Below, piece by piece: positions 26,706-40,345 of a stretch of 64,000 nucleotides of DNA (within the stretch, counting starts at the first letter, position 1; each line of letters starts with the position of its first letter). Origin of the DNA: Sphagnum magellanicum (Eukaryota > Streptophyta > Sphagnopsida > Sphagnales > Sphagnaceae); the NCBI GenBank assembly GCA_021904315.1, contig CM038919.1, positions 15,245,666 through 15,309,665 on the forward strand, given 5' to 3'. Both the position numbers and the translations under genes were made by a program. The notes under the pieces are model-generated. The model was not told the origin of the DNA. It ran no database searches and worked only from the letters and a program-made list of their open reading frames with translations.

Positions 26706-28490
26706 TCCTACAACCTCATTTATTCTTAAACAAAGCATATCATCATTGATTGTTTTGAATCACATATATGCTTGCTACAATGTGATTTTGCTAAAGTTGG
26801 GATTGGTTACACTCGGAATATGTCATACAATATTGGTGTTATGAATGTTGAAGGAAATATAGGACCATTGACCAATGAGAAGGTGGAGTAGCTATGTGAC
26901 ATTGTCAACCAGTATTTTGTATCGCACAATTGGTCTTCTTTTTGTATTTATTGCTTGTTTAGGATGCAGTTGGAACCTTATGTGCATCCCTTCTTTGATG
27001 AACTAAGTGACTCTTGGCTTGGGCACATGCACATCTCAGCCCCCACTTTGCCTTGACTTTTGCCCCAACTTTGCCCCTAAAACTTCAAAAAAGGGCAAAA
27101 GTGGCACATCCTTTTTTGAACACATGTTGGCAATTTCAATTGCTACCAGTTTAGGCAAAGGTAAATACGAAGTGTTTTTTACTTAGGAAAGGTAAATATT
27201 AGAACTCTTTTTACCATATTAAGGTTTAACCAACATTCAAATTTAGGGTTTTGTTTGTTGTTTGGGTTTTAGCATTTTGAACTTTTAATAATTTGTGATT
27301 TCTGGTTTTGTGAGTGTACTAGAGCTTGTAAGTAATCTTCATTATTCACATTTGAATTTTAAATTAGTATTTTCAATGAATTCAATTATTATTAGCATTG
27401 TATTATTAACATTTTTTCTTTTTGATCATGTTGAGATTTTGAAAGCTAATTGTCACAAGAGGAAGAAAATGGTTTTAGCAAGGAATTTATTATTAGAGCT
27501 TGAGGTACCACTCATCTTCTATGCAATGCCAACTATTTTTTCTCTTTTTGCTTACCATGAACTAGGCCACATAAGATTTGGTGGAAAGAACCTAAATAAT
27601 CTCAAGGATGTTATTTCATGAGCCTGGGAACATGAGCGTGAGCAAGTGAGCATTAGTAAGGGAGCAAGACTAAATATTTTAAAAAATATTCTTCCCACAT
27701 TGACGAAATATTTGAAATATATTATGTCACACCTAGGACAAAATATTTGGTGATGTGGAAGAATATTTTGCCATGTGTCATGGATGAATGATATTTGTGG
27801 ATGAAAAATGACAACGGATGAAATCTTTCATGAACATTCACAATAGGATACATTCCAAACCGAATACAAGAAATTTATGTTGGTTTATTGTGAACAATTC
27901 ATCGCATGAAATGCTCAAGTTATACTTGAACTAATATTTCAAATTCCATTACTACCAAGTATATTCTAGCTTTGTAACATCCAAACCATATAAAATTTGA
28001 AATTAGATCAAATTCAATGGCACATAAATCTATTGACCCACCAAAAGGTATGTGCCAATTCAAACACTACTTGTCCACCACAAAGAGATATGCAACCATT
28101 AAGAATTGAGACAATATCAGGCGCCCCATGACACCTTACCATTTTAAACTTTTTTTTTTTTCCATTCACTCTTTCAACCCCTTGGCAACTTGTACAATGA
28201 AATTGCATTCTTTTTCATTCTACTACTAATTTGCATGCAAAATACCTCAATTTGCATTATCTGCATGGGTACTTCTTAGTTACATCCTCTATTCTTCAAC
28301 TGTCTACTTGCACTCATAAAACGTTTCTACTCTAATGGCAAAAAGAAAATGGTCATCAACTATCACATCAACATGTTGGAATTTATGATTGAATACACAT
28401 TAAACTCAAACATATTAGAAAGAATTTGCAAGATGACAAAAAATCCATTGGAATATCCAAGAGAATACCAGGTTAGACCCCCTCAAGCAA
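26706..28490. other. intergenic DNA with a Harbinger-like subterminal repeat
   Basis: No gene is recognised. The frame at 27295-27621 is hydrophobic and unassigned. At 27710-27785 the words AAAATATTTGGTGATGTGG and AATATTTTGCCATG match a motif set at 40160-40290 beside the other Harbinger element, suggesting a shared transposon end. Confidence 0.4.
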
Positions 28491-31310
28491 TTGCTCAAAA
28501 TTAGAACATGGGAAACAGAATGGAAGAGAGTAATTGACAAAACAGAGGAATGGGCGGCATGGCGATGGGCAAATCCAAAGATGGACAAAGAAAGTGTTTT
28601 TATAACGAGACAAAGTGTGAACACTTCTAAGGATGGTATGGAGGACTACAATTTGGCAATGTTTACATATGCAATGGACTTCTTAAAAAAACACGTGAGT
28701 TTAGAGAAGTCAATTCTAAAGCATTTTTTCACAAGCTTATTGAATGATTTGTCAATAGAAGACTTGTTAACACGTGGGAATTTGCTATCCACATAATTCA
28801 TGAATCCTCGATGACAACTTTATGCAACTCTAGGTAGGTGAGCCTAGGTTCCATAAGAATTGAGGAACAAAGTCTTAAAACAACTTGTTAATTGTCAAAT
28901 GATAAGGCCGATCCTAAAATCACGAGACATGTATGACAATAGAAAAAAATTGACAAATTGGAAATTGAATAAGAAACCAATTTTACATTGAATCATAACA
29001 TAATAGATGTGTGAAAATGAATATTTGTTCAAAATATGAGATCATAGAAGGAAAATTTTATTATGAAAAATTAAAATTAAGGCTGAACTTAAGCAATCTT
29101 GAACAAATTCGTAGTGACGGTTGAGACAAAAAGTTAATAAAAACTTCAAATCAAAGTAGTAAATGATAATCAAAATCATATACATGATGTTGTGGCTATT
29201 GAAACAAATGTAATTATTCTGCCATTTGGAATTATTCTGGCATATGCAATTGTTCCGACCTCGCCAATAAAAACTAAATTGTCCAATGACAACCAATGTT
29301 TGTGATGCTAGATTTAAATGTAGAATTTGACTAAACAACTACAAATATCTCATGAAGCTAACATGTTTCCAAATGTCTCCTATGTTGTGCATTCAATTTA
29401 GTTTTATTTTTAGGTTGAAGGGATCCATCAAATAAATTTAAGACAATTTTTTTAATTGCATCATGTCAACATACCCATATCCATGACATTCTTGCAAAAC
29501 ACTACCAGATTTGGATTTGTTCTTGTCTATACAAAAAAAAATTAAAAAGTGTAGATGTAGAGTTCCAAGCAAAGGTTGGATATTAAGCATCTATTAATCA
29601 TTTGCAGGATTACAATATATATGCAACAATGATCAAAATGTCCATTCCAGAGTTTTTAAGTAGCTTGCCATAACCACCTGGAGATAATCCATGACCAAAA
29701 GACCCAACAAATAAGAATTTATAACATAATTTCATCGGCAGTGCAATTTATCTTTTAGGATTTCAAGTGTCCAAGAAAATAAACGATTCAATTTTATTTT
29801 TTAAATGGTCATGAAACGATATTGATGCAAAAGATGATCAATATGAAACACTTGCACTTGCTTATAATAAGGAAATGGACCAACTAGTGGTGGCCAACAC
29901 AATCAGGTGGAAGAAGAGAACAATCCAAGGTAGATGACAAAGAAAAAAGTGAAGGGCCAAAGATAACACACCTAGGAGATACCACAATAGATTTAGACAA
30001 GGAGGAAGAAGAATTGGCAACACCAAGGTCAGCAATGGACAAGGAAGCAAAAGAATCAACAACACCAAGGTCAGTAATGGATGAAGAAATGGAAGAACCA
30101 ACGACACCATGGTTAGAAAGGGTTCAAACACTATCAACAACACACCAAGAGAAATTGGTTTTGCCCACTTTGTCTAACACAAAGGCCCACAAAATAATTG
30201 ATATTCACAAGAAATAGAACCAAAACACCTGGATTAGTTTTACAAAACTCCAATTTGATGTATAACAAAGTTGACTAAAAGGAAATGAACTTCAGAAGTT
30301 GCAAGGTTAGGTTTTGTGAGTATGTAACGTAGATTGAGCACTCAGAGCTAGGACTACAAATATATCAGAATTTCAAAATGGACATGGAAAAGGTGAATTT
30401 GAAAATGTATGATAATTGTTTCTTGCAAAAGAATTGAAGTTTTATAATAACCTAAAGTGAAGTCGGAAAGAACATGTTGCCTCCAAGATTGCAAACTATA
30501 GCAAAAGTTAATTAGGTTGATGCCACAAATATATTAAATAAAATGTTGTCTCCTAAGTTAAATTCCATACATGTGAGATAAAATGTTCAAGAATGCAAAT
30601 TGGTTTCAACCTAAGGCATGGGGCACTAGGTTTAATAAATGCAAGAAAAAAAATCTTGTGAGTATGAACTAGATACATTGAAGGTAAGTGTAAAAAAGAT
30701 ACATTAAATGAAAATCTTTCAATGGCGATGTATGCATTGGTAAATAAGTTATTGCAAAAACTTTTTTGAAAAGAAATCCAAATCCAAAAGAAATCTTATT
30801 ATGAAATAGAGGAAAACTACAAGCCACACTTATCTATCTTTCAATTGCTTCAAAATCTATGAAGTGTATCAAAATTATTATAAGTATGTGGAAAAACAGA
30901 GTGGGAAGAAAAAGGGCAAGCTACCAAAATTTGAACATAGTCTTCAACATATGAAGGCAGTTGGGGGTTTGAAGGTGGGCTTGGAAAAAATGATCACAAG
31001 CAAAAAAAGGTATGGGCCTCGAGGAGCTAAAGACACCTTTGCATCACATGAGAAGGGGCGTCATTAGTCTGTCCAAATTCAAAAGAGGAAAGTAGAAAGT
31101 AGATTTGGTGGAAAGGTTAGACATATTCACAATCCAAATCAATCTTGGAACATTTATGGATTGGGGATTTAGGATTTAGGGAATGGTTTGGCAATTCTTC
31201 ACCCTAGGATCTCTCATCTTGAAAAAGAAGACAAAGAACTTCATTGAAGACCTCTTGATCTCCATCAAGTGCCAAAATGTGTTGGCCTAAATTACGGCAT
31301 GCCAACACAC
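28491..31310 (+). pseudogene. unidentified decayed coding region
   Basis: Three stretches look like former protein. 28491-28796 (101 residues) is charged, with Trp-rich WETEWKRVIDKTEEWAAWRW. 29920-30217 is acidic and holds about three copies of a 15-residue unit of the type ATPRSAMDKEAKEST. 30864-31310 reads MYQNYYKYVEKQSGKKKGK and then, past a stop after residue 67, QKRKVESRFGGKVRH and HPRISHLEKEDKELH. The stretches lie on one strand in order, separated by AT-rich DNA full of stops. This could be one multi-exon transposon gene or a dead host gene. I do not recognise the family and propose no function. Confidence 0.35.
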
Positions 31311-34300
31311 TATTACTTGAAAGGAAGAGAATGCTAGATGAAAGTTTGGAATGAAAATGCAATGCATTAATAGAATGCTTATAATAGTACATACTAGTTG
31401 ACGTTGTGAAATCAACAACAAAGGATTTCGACTTCGAGTAAGTTCCAATCAAGGCTTCAAATGTCAGAAGATGCATTTTTTTGCTTGCACAAAATGGCTT
31501 CCTAGAACTTGAGGTGTCATTGTGGTGCTATTAGTCTAGTTATATAGACCATCTTCCTCCATAACCAAAATCCCCTGTTGAGTATGCTAGAAGTAAGTGC
31601 TTGAAACTCAAATGTTTGGGGGGTCCTCACCAAAAGTGTAGCCTGGGCTGAATAAAATCTGCAAGAAGAAAAAAGGTCATTGAGAATGTTAAAGGGGTAG
31701 GATGAGTATATGATTTTGGATGAACAAGGCAATTAGGATAGGGACTGATAAGGGAACTTTGTTAGTTTGAATTTTGAATTCTTGTTGTTTTGATCATGAC
31801 GATGTGATTGGGATAGTTCAAAAGGTTAGAGTTTTCGAAAATAGGGGAAAGAAAATATGAGACACATGGTTTGGAAAAAAGTAGGAGAAGTTGTAAGTAC
31901 TTGCAATAGAAAACCATAAACAGAATTTAAGTTTTTGAATTTTTTTTTAACAAAACATGGGATTATGTTGTAATTTGGATTCACGTTTTTAGTAATATAA
32001 ATAAGCACATACTTCTACAATGAATTTTATGTTCATCTTTTGTGTGAATTTTTTATACTATCAGACCATGATGAAATGAATTGTAATATTGTTTCTTGAG
32101 GTTTTTATGTATTCTGAAGACTTTGGTTATATGTAATAACCATGAATGTGATGTTTTAATGAATGGTAGTGTTAAGTTTGTTGAAACTTAAGACATGAAT
32201 AATGAACATATGCATGTGAAATGCAAATATGTTGTTACAGTAATTTGAAATATTCTATAGGAATTTAAATTTCACTTATACTAGTTGTTCATTAATAACA
32301 ATTAAGGTATTGAATTCACCTAATGAAGGTAGTTGGTGAGAATGGCACGCTTGGGAAGCCACTTTCTAGTTTTCATTCGCGAGGACACTAGAGAAGACCA
32401 CAAAAGATGCATTGCCTTCTTATGGAATTTCAATGGTCTTTTTGTTCGAACCAGAAATAATTCCTGCCAAGATGACAATGGTCGACGACCTTTTAGCGAA
32501 TTGAAACCTGATGTTATCCTTGAACCTTTGAAAAAAAATTAGGCCGAAACAAGGATGGGTGATGACTTTTTGGTGATAGGCCAAGACATTTACTAAAATG
32601 TTTCCTATTAGTTTTTTCAAGCAAGTCATCGAAATCCCTCTTTGAGGTTGTGACCTCATAACCGACCATGGTAACGTCTTTCAAAAGCTCCACGATCTCT
32701 TGAGGAATTGTCTTTTTCCCCTTCCCTTTTGTAGCATATTTCTTCTTTCTTGAACATCCGAACCCCCAAAGCTTGTGAGTTTAGAGCCAGAACAACAAGA
32801 AAAGATGATGAAGAAGAAAAAGTTTAAGAATGGTTGTGGGAAAAACAAAAGAAGCTCCATGGGTTTGTTTTCTATACTAAATGTGTGTGGGTTAGATTTC
32901 GCAAAAAAAAAACCCAGTAAGCTTCTCTTGGCACAAAGGGAAGCTTGGTGCCGAAAGAAGCTCAACAAGAAGAGAATGAAGGGTTGCAAAAAAAAAAACA
33001 TGTTGAGCTTCTATTAGTGTCGAGATAAGTTTGGCGAGTTTGTTTTAGGGAAAGTTGAGCTTAGAAAGAAAAGAGCCATAATAACAATAAAACAAGAAGA
33101 GGGAGGGGGAATAAATGTTGCAAAAAAAACTCATTAGACTTTTCTTAGCATTGAGGGAAGGTCGATGGGTTTTTTTATTTACAAATACTACGATAGATGA
33201 TGAAGAGCTTGGTCTTACCTTCTCAAGAAGGTTCTGCCTTCTAGAGTCGAGTGTTGAGAAAGTTGGAGAAAGCTCCAATTGTGATTCTTCCTTTTGGTTC
33301 TCCTCCTCGAAAATGTGTTTGCTTTCTAGGTGCAATGCCACCTCCTCTTCCTTCAATGGAAATTCACTATGATTATAACTTCACAAAGAAGAAGGCAAAA
33401 CATCATCTACACATTCAAGAAACAAATAATTTCAAGAAACGAGGATGAAAAAGGTGTGAAAGATGTGTGTTACATGACCCATCATATCCATGCGATGTGT
33501 GTTTACTTCTCCTTCAAAAATGACCAAATCCTCACCACTCTCCTCTTCTAAAATCATGGACAAAAATTGATTCTTCCTTTTTTGCTTCGAACTTATCTAT
33601 TTGTGGCCGTGCCTTCTTCGATGTTGATGAAGCTCCCTCTTGTCGAAACTAGACCTTTGCATCAAGAAGACTTGCAATTTGAATACCTGGAATGAACTAC
33701 AAGCTTCAAAATATATCAATTGCACACGTTGCCGACATTAATTTTATACTGACCAACTGAAACCCTAAACCTAAAACATATTCAGATTTTCAAAAGTTCT
33801 AATATGATTTCATTTATTTTAATATTCGATGGGAATTTTATTTAGATGGAAGTTTTTATTATATGTATATGTTTGACGCATATATCCCATGGTTTGTCAT
33901 ATTAATAAATGCTCCACATGCCAATTGGATTTAGGTTTCACATTTAAAATTTTACACATTTGTTCATGGTCATATAATTTTTTCACTTTTGAAGGAAATC
34001 ACATGCAATAGGATATGTTGACATATGCATCGAAATTCATTTACATAGCACATGCATATGTATGTATGGTATGTGTCTATTAAAAACTTGCATTCTTCAT
34101 TTAAATGGCCAAGAGATGGAATACACACATTTGACACCAGTAGATGGCACACCAATATTGTAATCATATAGATGCATCATTCATCTACTTGTGGTATGGA
34201 TATAACAATGTTATTTACAGTTCTTATGATACATATAATACATGTATTCTATATAATACATATGGCCCATATCATCAAATGGGAGCAAATTGTACTTATG

Positions 34301-36163
34301 GGGCATGTGGGACATTTGTTGCAGATGTTATGTGTGGGACATATGTTACACATGTCCCCTATTTTGAAATGGTTCGCATATCAATGGACCTTCCAAATGA
34401 ATATAAAGATGTGTTTACAAGTGGGTCCAAAAATAAAATAAGGTTCACTCCAAATGATCAGGATTTTGTTAGATCATGTGCATATGAATAGACATAGCTT
34501 TGCATACAAATTGAGATGTATACCACATTAGTAAATAAAGAAACCTCTCTACAAGATGAATCTCAAACATTAGAATGGAATTTTCAAATATATGTCCCAC
34601 CTATCTACCTATTCCCTTGCACATGATTTTCAATTTAAAGGGTACAAATATGGGTCACAAATTTCATGTAAATGGTTTTCATATTAACAAAGCTAGGATG
34701 ATAGATGCATGCCACACATATTTATAGAGGATAGATATGGTTCTAAAAATAAGTTGGCCATTAACAAAAGGTTGATACATCTCACAAGTGCACATTGATT
34801 GTATAATATCCAGTTATGGCATTTGTTCCATATTTACACATGTGTGGGTATAATAATCAACAATAGTATCTTAGATATTATGGGTTTTGATCTTTATGGA
34901 ATCAAATATAAAAAAAATTGCATATTTTTTCATGGCCTTAAACAATCTCAGTGGTACAATTTATGTCTGTCATTGTTTTCTTTTTCTTGTTCCCCAATCC
35001 ATTTTGTACTATATTCCATTCCACATAATTTATATTACCCTAACTACCAAAATTGTGTTCTGTTCTAAATGTCCCTCCAACACCTTCTCCAATATTTTCT
35101 CTAATATATTTTTTTATCCTAGGCATTTTTATTTTGGTACAATTGTCTTTCTAGAAATGAACCTTTATATTATGGTTGTTAATATTTAATGAATCAAATA
35201 TAAATCAAACCCCATCTTTTTTTCTTGGCCTCAAGTTGCCGATTGATATCTATACAATATATATTTATATTATTTATTATTGTTTTGCTTGATTTGCCAC
35301 AATAAAACATAATCCTAGCGTTTGACAGTTTCTAATTTTGCATGGAGGACTTAGAAACTATTGGCAATGGGTTAGCAGTGACTTTTTCATTATTGTTTGC
35401 TGTATTCTTTGGCTTCAATGACCTATCCCTAGTAGCTTTTCCCAGGATTCGTCTACACTGCACCAATCATTGTTGATCTAACAAGCTTTGCATGGCTTAA
35501 CTCATTTGCTCTTTTCCTTTTGTTTAAATGTTCTTGTCCACCTATTTTTATAAACATTCTACACCATTTTCCATTACAATTAAGGACAATCAATATGTTT
35601 TGTGTTTAACAGTTTGCTTCCACATTTTTGTGCTAGCAAAATATTCCTTTTGTTTTCATATGGCCTATTAGGATCAAATCCATGCCATTATGGTTTCCCA
35701 AATCTTAATAAATTGTTTTCCACATTAATTTCCAGTTTTTCTTTTGTGTTTTGTACCCATTATGCTTATGCATTTCAAATATTTTTGGCAAGGTAGTTGA
35801 AATTATTTGTTGCACTTTGAATGTTTTTAATAGCCACATATATTCATTTTTTTGACTTTCATAATCTGCAACACATTCCATGAAAAGACATATTCAATGG
35901 ATACAATAACCTTCCTTGGTTTAGTATGTCAAAGCTGACCTTGTCATTAGAAATACCCACCCACGAAGTTTTCACTCTCATTTTTTAATGTGTGGTTTAA
36001 TTCCTTGTTTTGGTTTGTGCCATCTCATATTTGTTGTTGCTCATTGCATCCTCTTAACCGTTCGAGTTCGTGTGCTATGTTTGAATTGTATTCTGTTGTT
36101 TTCGTTTTTGTTCCTTTATTTAGTTTTTAGTTTTTTGAGTTATATTGTTGTGTTCCTCGAAAT
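31311..36163. other. intergenic DNA, no supported gene
   Basis: 32770-33380 is purine-rich, with repeated AAGCTT/GAGCTT and CAAAAAAAAA words that create Lys-rich frames on one strand and Ser/Phe-rich frames on the other. The 115-residue frame at 34144-34491 is rich in Tyr, Cys and Gly because of ACATATGG-type repeats. Neither resembles a known family. Confidence 0.45.
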
Positions 36164-39100
36164 ATGGCAACATTTCATGTTGATGGCCATTCGGACCTCA
36201 CCATCATGGTGGATGAATTAAGGACGACATCTGTCTCTGAACATTATTTGTGCACTATGTTTGCTTTTCAACCAGGTTCTTTACATATATCCAAGGACGT
36301 CTTGTATGATTCTAATAACTTGGTTTCAAGTTCATTATACCAAATTCCTACCACCTCCCCTCAAGGCCGCTAGTGGGTTGTTGGTTGTGGCCAGTATCAC
36401 ATTGTTGGTGATAGTTTGAGTCACAACTTTCAAGATGCCATTTTCACGCTGGGAACTGCATATTTTGTTATCAAGATTGTGAAAGAAAAACTCAAATTTC
36501 TTGACATTCTCCCTTAATGTTCAGATGTTCTTGCATCTTCTATTTTCATTGAATTGTTTGATTCCTCCTAAGGTGACGACTTGACACCCAATGGTTTTTC
36601 GATGAAATTGCTGATTGCAAGTTTTTAATGTTTTGCCTTGTAGTTACCACAACCCTTTAGCCCTACAAGTAGTATTGAGTATGTTTTCTCTTGCCTTCAT
36701 GCTATGGTGCTACAAGGACATACCTTCAATGAGTTGTGAAATTTGGATTATAATAAAATACCTCTTCAAAAAGTTCATTTTTGCCAACTGCTTTTGATGC
36801 AGATGTCTTTTTTGAATTACCATTTATGCTTTTGATTGTGCATAGGCCTTCACAAATGCAATGCATGGATAGAAAGGATGATGGCCATGTTTGGTGCAAG
36901 GTGATCACAACCAATATCAAGAATAGTTTTGGCCTTAACTTCAAAAAAGCTCGTTGCTTGAGTCACTTACGATGTCTACATGACAACTATGAGAACTTTG
37001 TGTGCACTAGTTTTCGCATGAAATCTTTTGGTGCAATGAATGCACACATATTCCAGTCGTGGGTCAGATGCACTGTTTCCATTTGCTTCTTCCTTTGCAT
37101 GCAAATTTTGTCATTTTCTTCCCCTATGTGTGGTGGATTGTCCTAAACAAATTTATTATGTTGTGCATAGACTACCATCAATCATTAGAGCGACTATTCA
37201 TTTCAAGGTCCACAAGCATCCTATGGTAGATGGCAAGTGTAGGGAGTCTGTGAAAAAGATTAGAAGGTTGATCGCACACTTAATGCGAAGATATCTACGA
37301 TTTTGCTAAGTGTTAACAAGACCTTCTTCGCTATGCATTTGTTTGATGATAGTGGTGATGGCATTGTGGAGCTTTTGAATGGCAAACAATTGGAGTAGAT
37401 TCAAGACACATTCTCAAAACTAAGTTCGCCCAACATTCGTAACCTGGTTCTTACTTTTAAACATCATGCATGTTGTGGCTATATTGATAACCTTATTGAA
37501 TTGAAATCCAAGAGTCATTGTGATTACATCTAGGAGTGCTACTTCCCAGGTCATGTTGCAGGAAAAAATGTTTCCATTTTCAAGATGTCGATAAATGGCA
37601 TGGGGAATGGAACAAGGTTCATCATGTGAATGTAACCTATAAGGGATTTGTAGAACATTTTAATCATGTTTGATCATGTGAAGCATGTTGTTGGCTTTAT
37701 AACTATGGCTTGTCATGTGTACAATCTTGGTTATTATAAAGTGATAACCATTGCAATTTGTGACATATAGTCTGAAGACACCAAAATTCAACATATCATG
37801 TGGACAAAGCTTAGTGAAACAATGTTGAAGCAAGGGTTTCCAAAACCGAATTTCAAGGGATTCATGACTAATAGCGCACGAGCCAATTGGAATGCTATCA
37901 GAATTGTTATGGTTCTAGGGACCCTTCTATTAAGATGGTTGATAAAAAACACATTCGTTTATTCCATTGGACTCAACTACTTGATAGGCACACCAAAAAA
38001 TTGATCAAAATTGAGTTATAAGATCAACACAATGATAGATGCCACCAATGCAAAAATGCAAAATCCTTGTGGAGGCTAACGATTTCTATGCTACAATTTG
38101 TTGTTGGTGGCTATAATTAAGGGCTGCTTTGGAAGCATGTGTCCACGAGCTTGCAAATTGGCTTAGCTTTTGACATTTTTGTGTCAAACAATGGGGAGGT
38201 TTCATGGTCCATGTGAGCATTTCACCTACGAACTTCCTATGATCCCTTTTCTCATTAGTTTATTCAAAATTGGAATTCCATTTGCACTTGAATTCCATCT
38301 ACACTCCACTTCCATCTATGCTTCCATTTTTGTTGTGACATTTCAAATTTGTTAATCTTTCCTTTCCTTTCTTTTATAGACGTTTAGTGATGAAGAGTGG
38401 CTTGACATGCCCACTTGTAATCTAGTTGAAACTATGCATAATATCTAGATGTAATAGTTGGGAAAATGCAACATTTGTCTATACACAACGACGTTTAACG
38501 ACTACATTTGTGCTTTCAAACAATTTACATTATATATATAGTACTTGCAAGGTGGTCCATTTGGTCATGGTACTGATAGGAATGAATTGTTGATGAAGAG
38601 GGCTTAAAGGTTGAGTGATCTTGCTAGACTTGTTGCAACAATGACAAATTACACATGCAGATCGTCCTTCACAAATTGACTATCGCACCTCAAGGGAAAA
38701 GAGGTTTTTGGGTCTTTCAAGCAACTTGCTAATTGTCCTTTTGGCACTGACAATGATTCCCATTGTCTTAATTGTGTGAATTTTTCTCATTTGCGAATAA
38801 CCATTCTTGCTGCTGAATCCAATATTGTGGACGATGTACACATGCAACAATTGCCCTCTAGTTCCAATAAGTTGCTACCCTTGGTATCTCAAGGTGGCTT
38901 GGAGTTGAAGGAAATTATTTGTGTTGACGACCAGTGGTGTATTGAACATTGCCCACCCAATTTTGGAATTCAATGTTTTCCATTGTAGAAAACCATGGTG
39001 TTCAAATGTAAAGCAAGGATCAACCTTTGTAAATTTGTAAGTGGAACTCCTGCTCCATGTTACTCAAGTTTTTGGGTACAATATCATAGCAGATCACTTA

Positions 39101-39790
39101 AGCACAATAAACATTGGTTTTGTCCAAATGACTTGAGTCGTTGGATTGATGGAACATTGTAAAAATTTGTAATTGTTAGGCCTATAGTTCCAACTGTATG
39201 GCCCATCCAAGAAGGTACTAACTTAACTCAAAATGAGTTAACAACTTTAGAAGAAGCAAGGTTTTCCTTTGATTACCTTTGTAAAAGCAATGCTCAAAGT
39301 TTATTTGGCTTCCAATCTTCTTATTCAAGCAATTCCCATGTGCTTGCTTAGTGAGTTGCCCTAGTCTTGTGAGGCCCTTTGATGCAAGTTGTTTGCTTGT
39401 AACTCATGGTGGTAAGAAGGTGAGATGACTTTTAGTTTTCAAATTAACACAACAACACACTAGCAATTGGGGGGTTGACATCTTGTTTTTCCAGTGCATT
39501 GTTTTCCTCGCTGTTGATGTCCCTTCGCCTAGGAATGGACGAATTTACAGCATTCTTTTAGATGATAAGTGATACGATGTGATTATTGGAAGTTTCCCTG
39601 GATGTTCATGTGTTTATTTTGTGACAATGTTGGTAGGTTTTTAAAGTGGCCTTGGGACATATGTGCAATGTAAACATGTGTATCATGTCTTGTAGTCAAT
39701 TATGTTCTGTGGGCTCACGAAAGACTTCATTCACTATTGCACGTGGAATTGGGATGAAGTTTAACATTTGTTACAACGTTCTAAAGTCTT
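36164..39790 (+). pseudogene. MULE-type transposase with SWIM zinc finger (copy 1), decayed
   Basis: Fragments of one large protein read in order on the plus strand. The N-terminus is at 36164-36373. A long segment follows at 37320-37620 (VELLNGKQLE and SPNIRNLVLTFKHHACCGYI). At 37798-38004 is GFMTNSARANWNAIRIV, the D...A..N block of MULE nucleases, with Asn at 37870-37872 where Asp is expected. LANWLSF...VKQWGGFM is at about 38150-38205 and TCNLVETMHN, with the presumed catalytic Glu, at 38428-38430. The SWIM finger is at 39603-39677: Cys-Ser-Cys, then Cys-Lys-His in frame. The order DDE then SWIM fits Mutator-like transposases. Internal stops are mainly TAG or TAA where Gln or Trp is likely. 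Terminal repeats were not identified. It is a different subfamily from the element at 47.3-59.6 kb. Confidence 0.7.
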
Positions 39791-40345
39791 AGGACTCTAG
39801 TGATAATACATCATAATTGTGTATGTATCAAATCAATTGTGATTTTCTCATTCATGAAACTTGTAATAAATTTTTTGATAGTCATAATGTGTTTCCTTGT
39901 ATATTGTCTCTTTGTGTATAATATCATATTACCCTTACCATTTCACAAATATTTTTTAACCATGAAGTTTCCACCCATTTTTGTAGTTTTTAAAATCAAA
40001 TATTTTTTTGACCCTTAAACATTTTGAATATTGGTTGCATCAAGGATTATGAAATGCATTTTTTAATTTTTTAAAATTTTCCAACCCTCACATGAGGTCA
40101 CATTCGAGAGCTCTATTTGCCAAGCCCCTGTTCAAAGTCAATAAAACTTTGTTGATTCCAAAAAATACTTTGGTGATGTGGCAAAATATTTGATGACATG
40201 TCGTGGAATATTTTGTCATGTCACTTTGAAATTTGCCGTGTGGAAAAAATATATACCAAAAATATTCCATGACATGGCACAAAATATTTTCAAAGATTTT
40301 TTTTTGTTCAAGTGATCTTGCTCATTTGTTCACCTACTAACCTCG

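Noticed and set aside
32681..33551. Lys-rich and Ser/Phe-rich frames on opposite strands
   Set aside because: Purine-rich low-complexity DNA gives long frames on both strands; there is no conserved motif.
34144..34491. 115-residue Tyr/Cys-rich frame
   Set aside because: The composition follows from ACATATGG-type repeats and no family pattern is visible.
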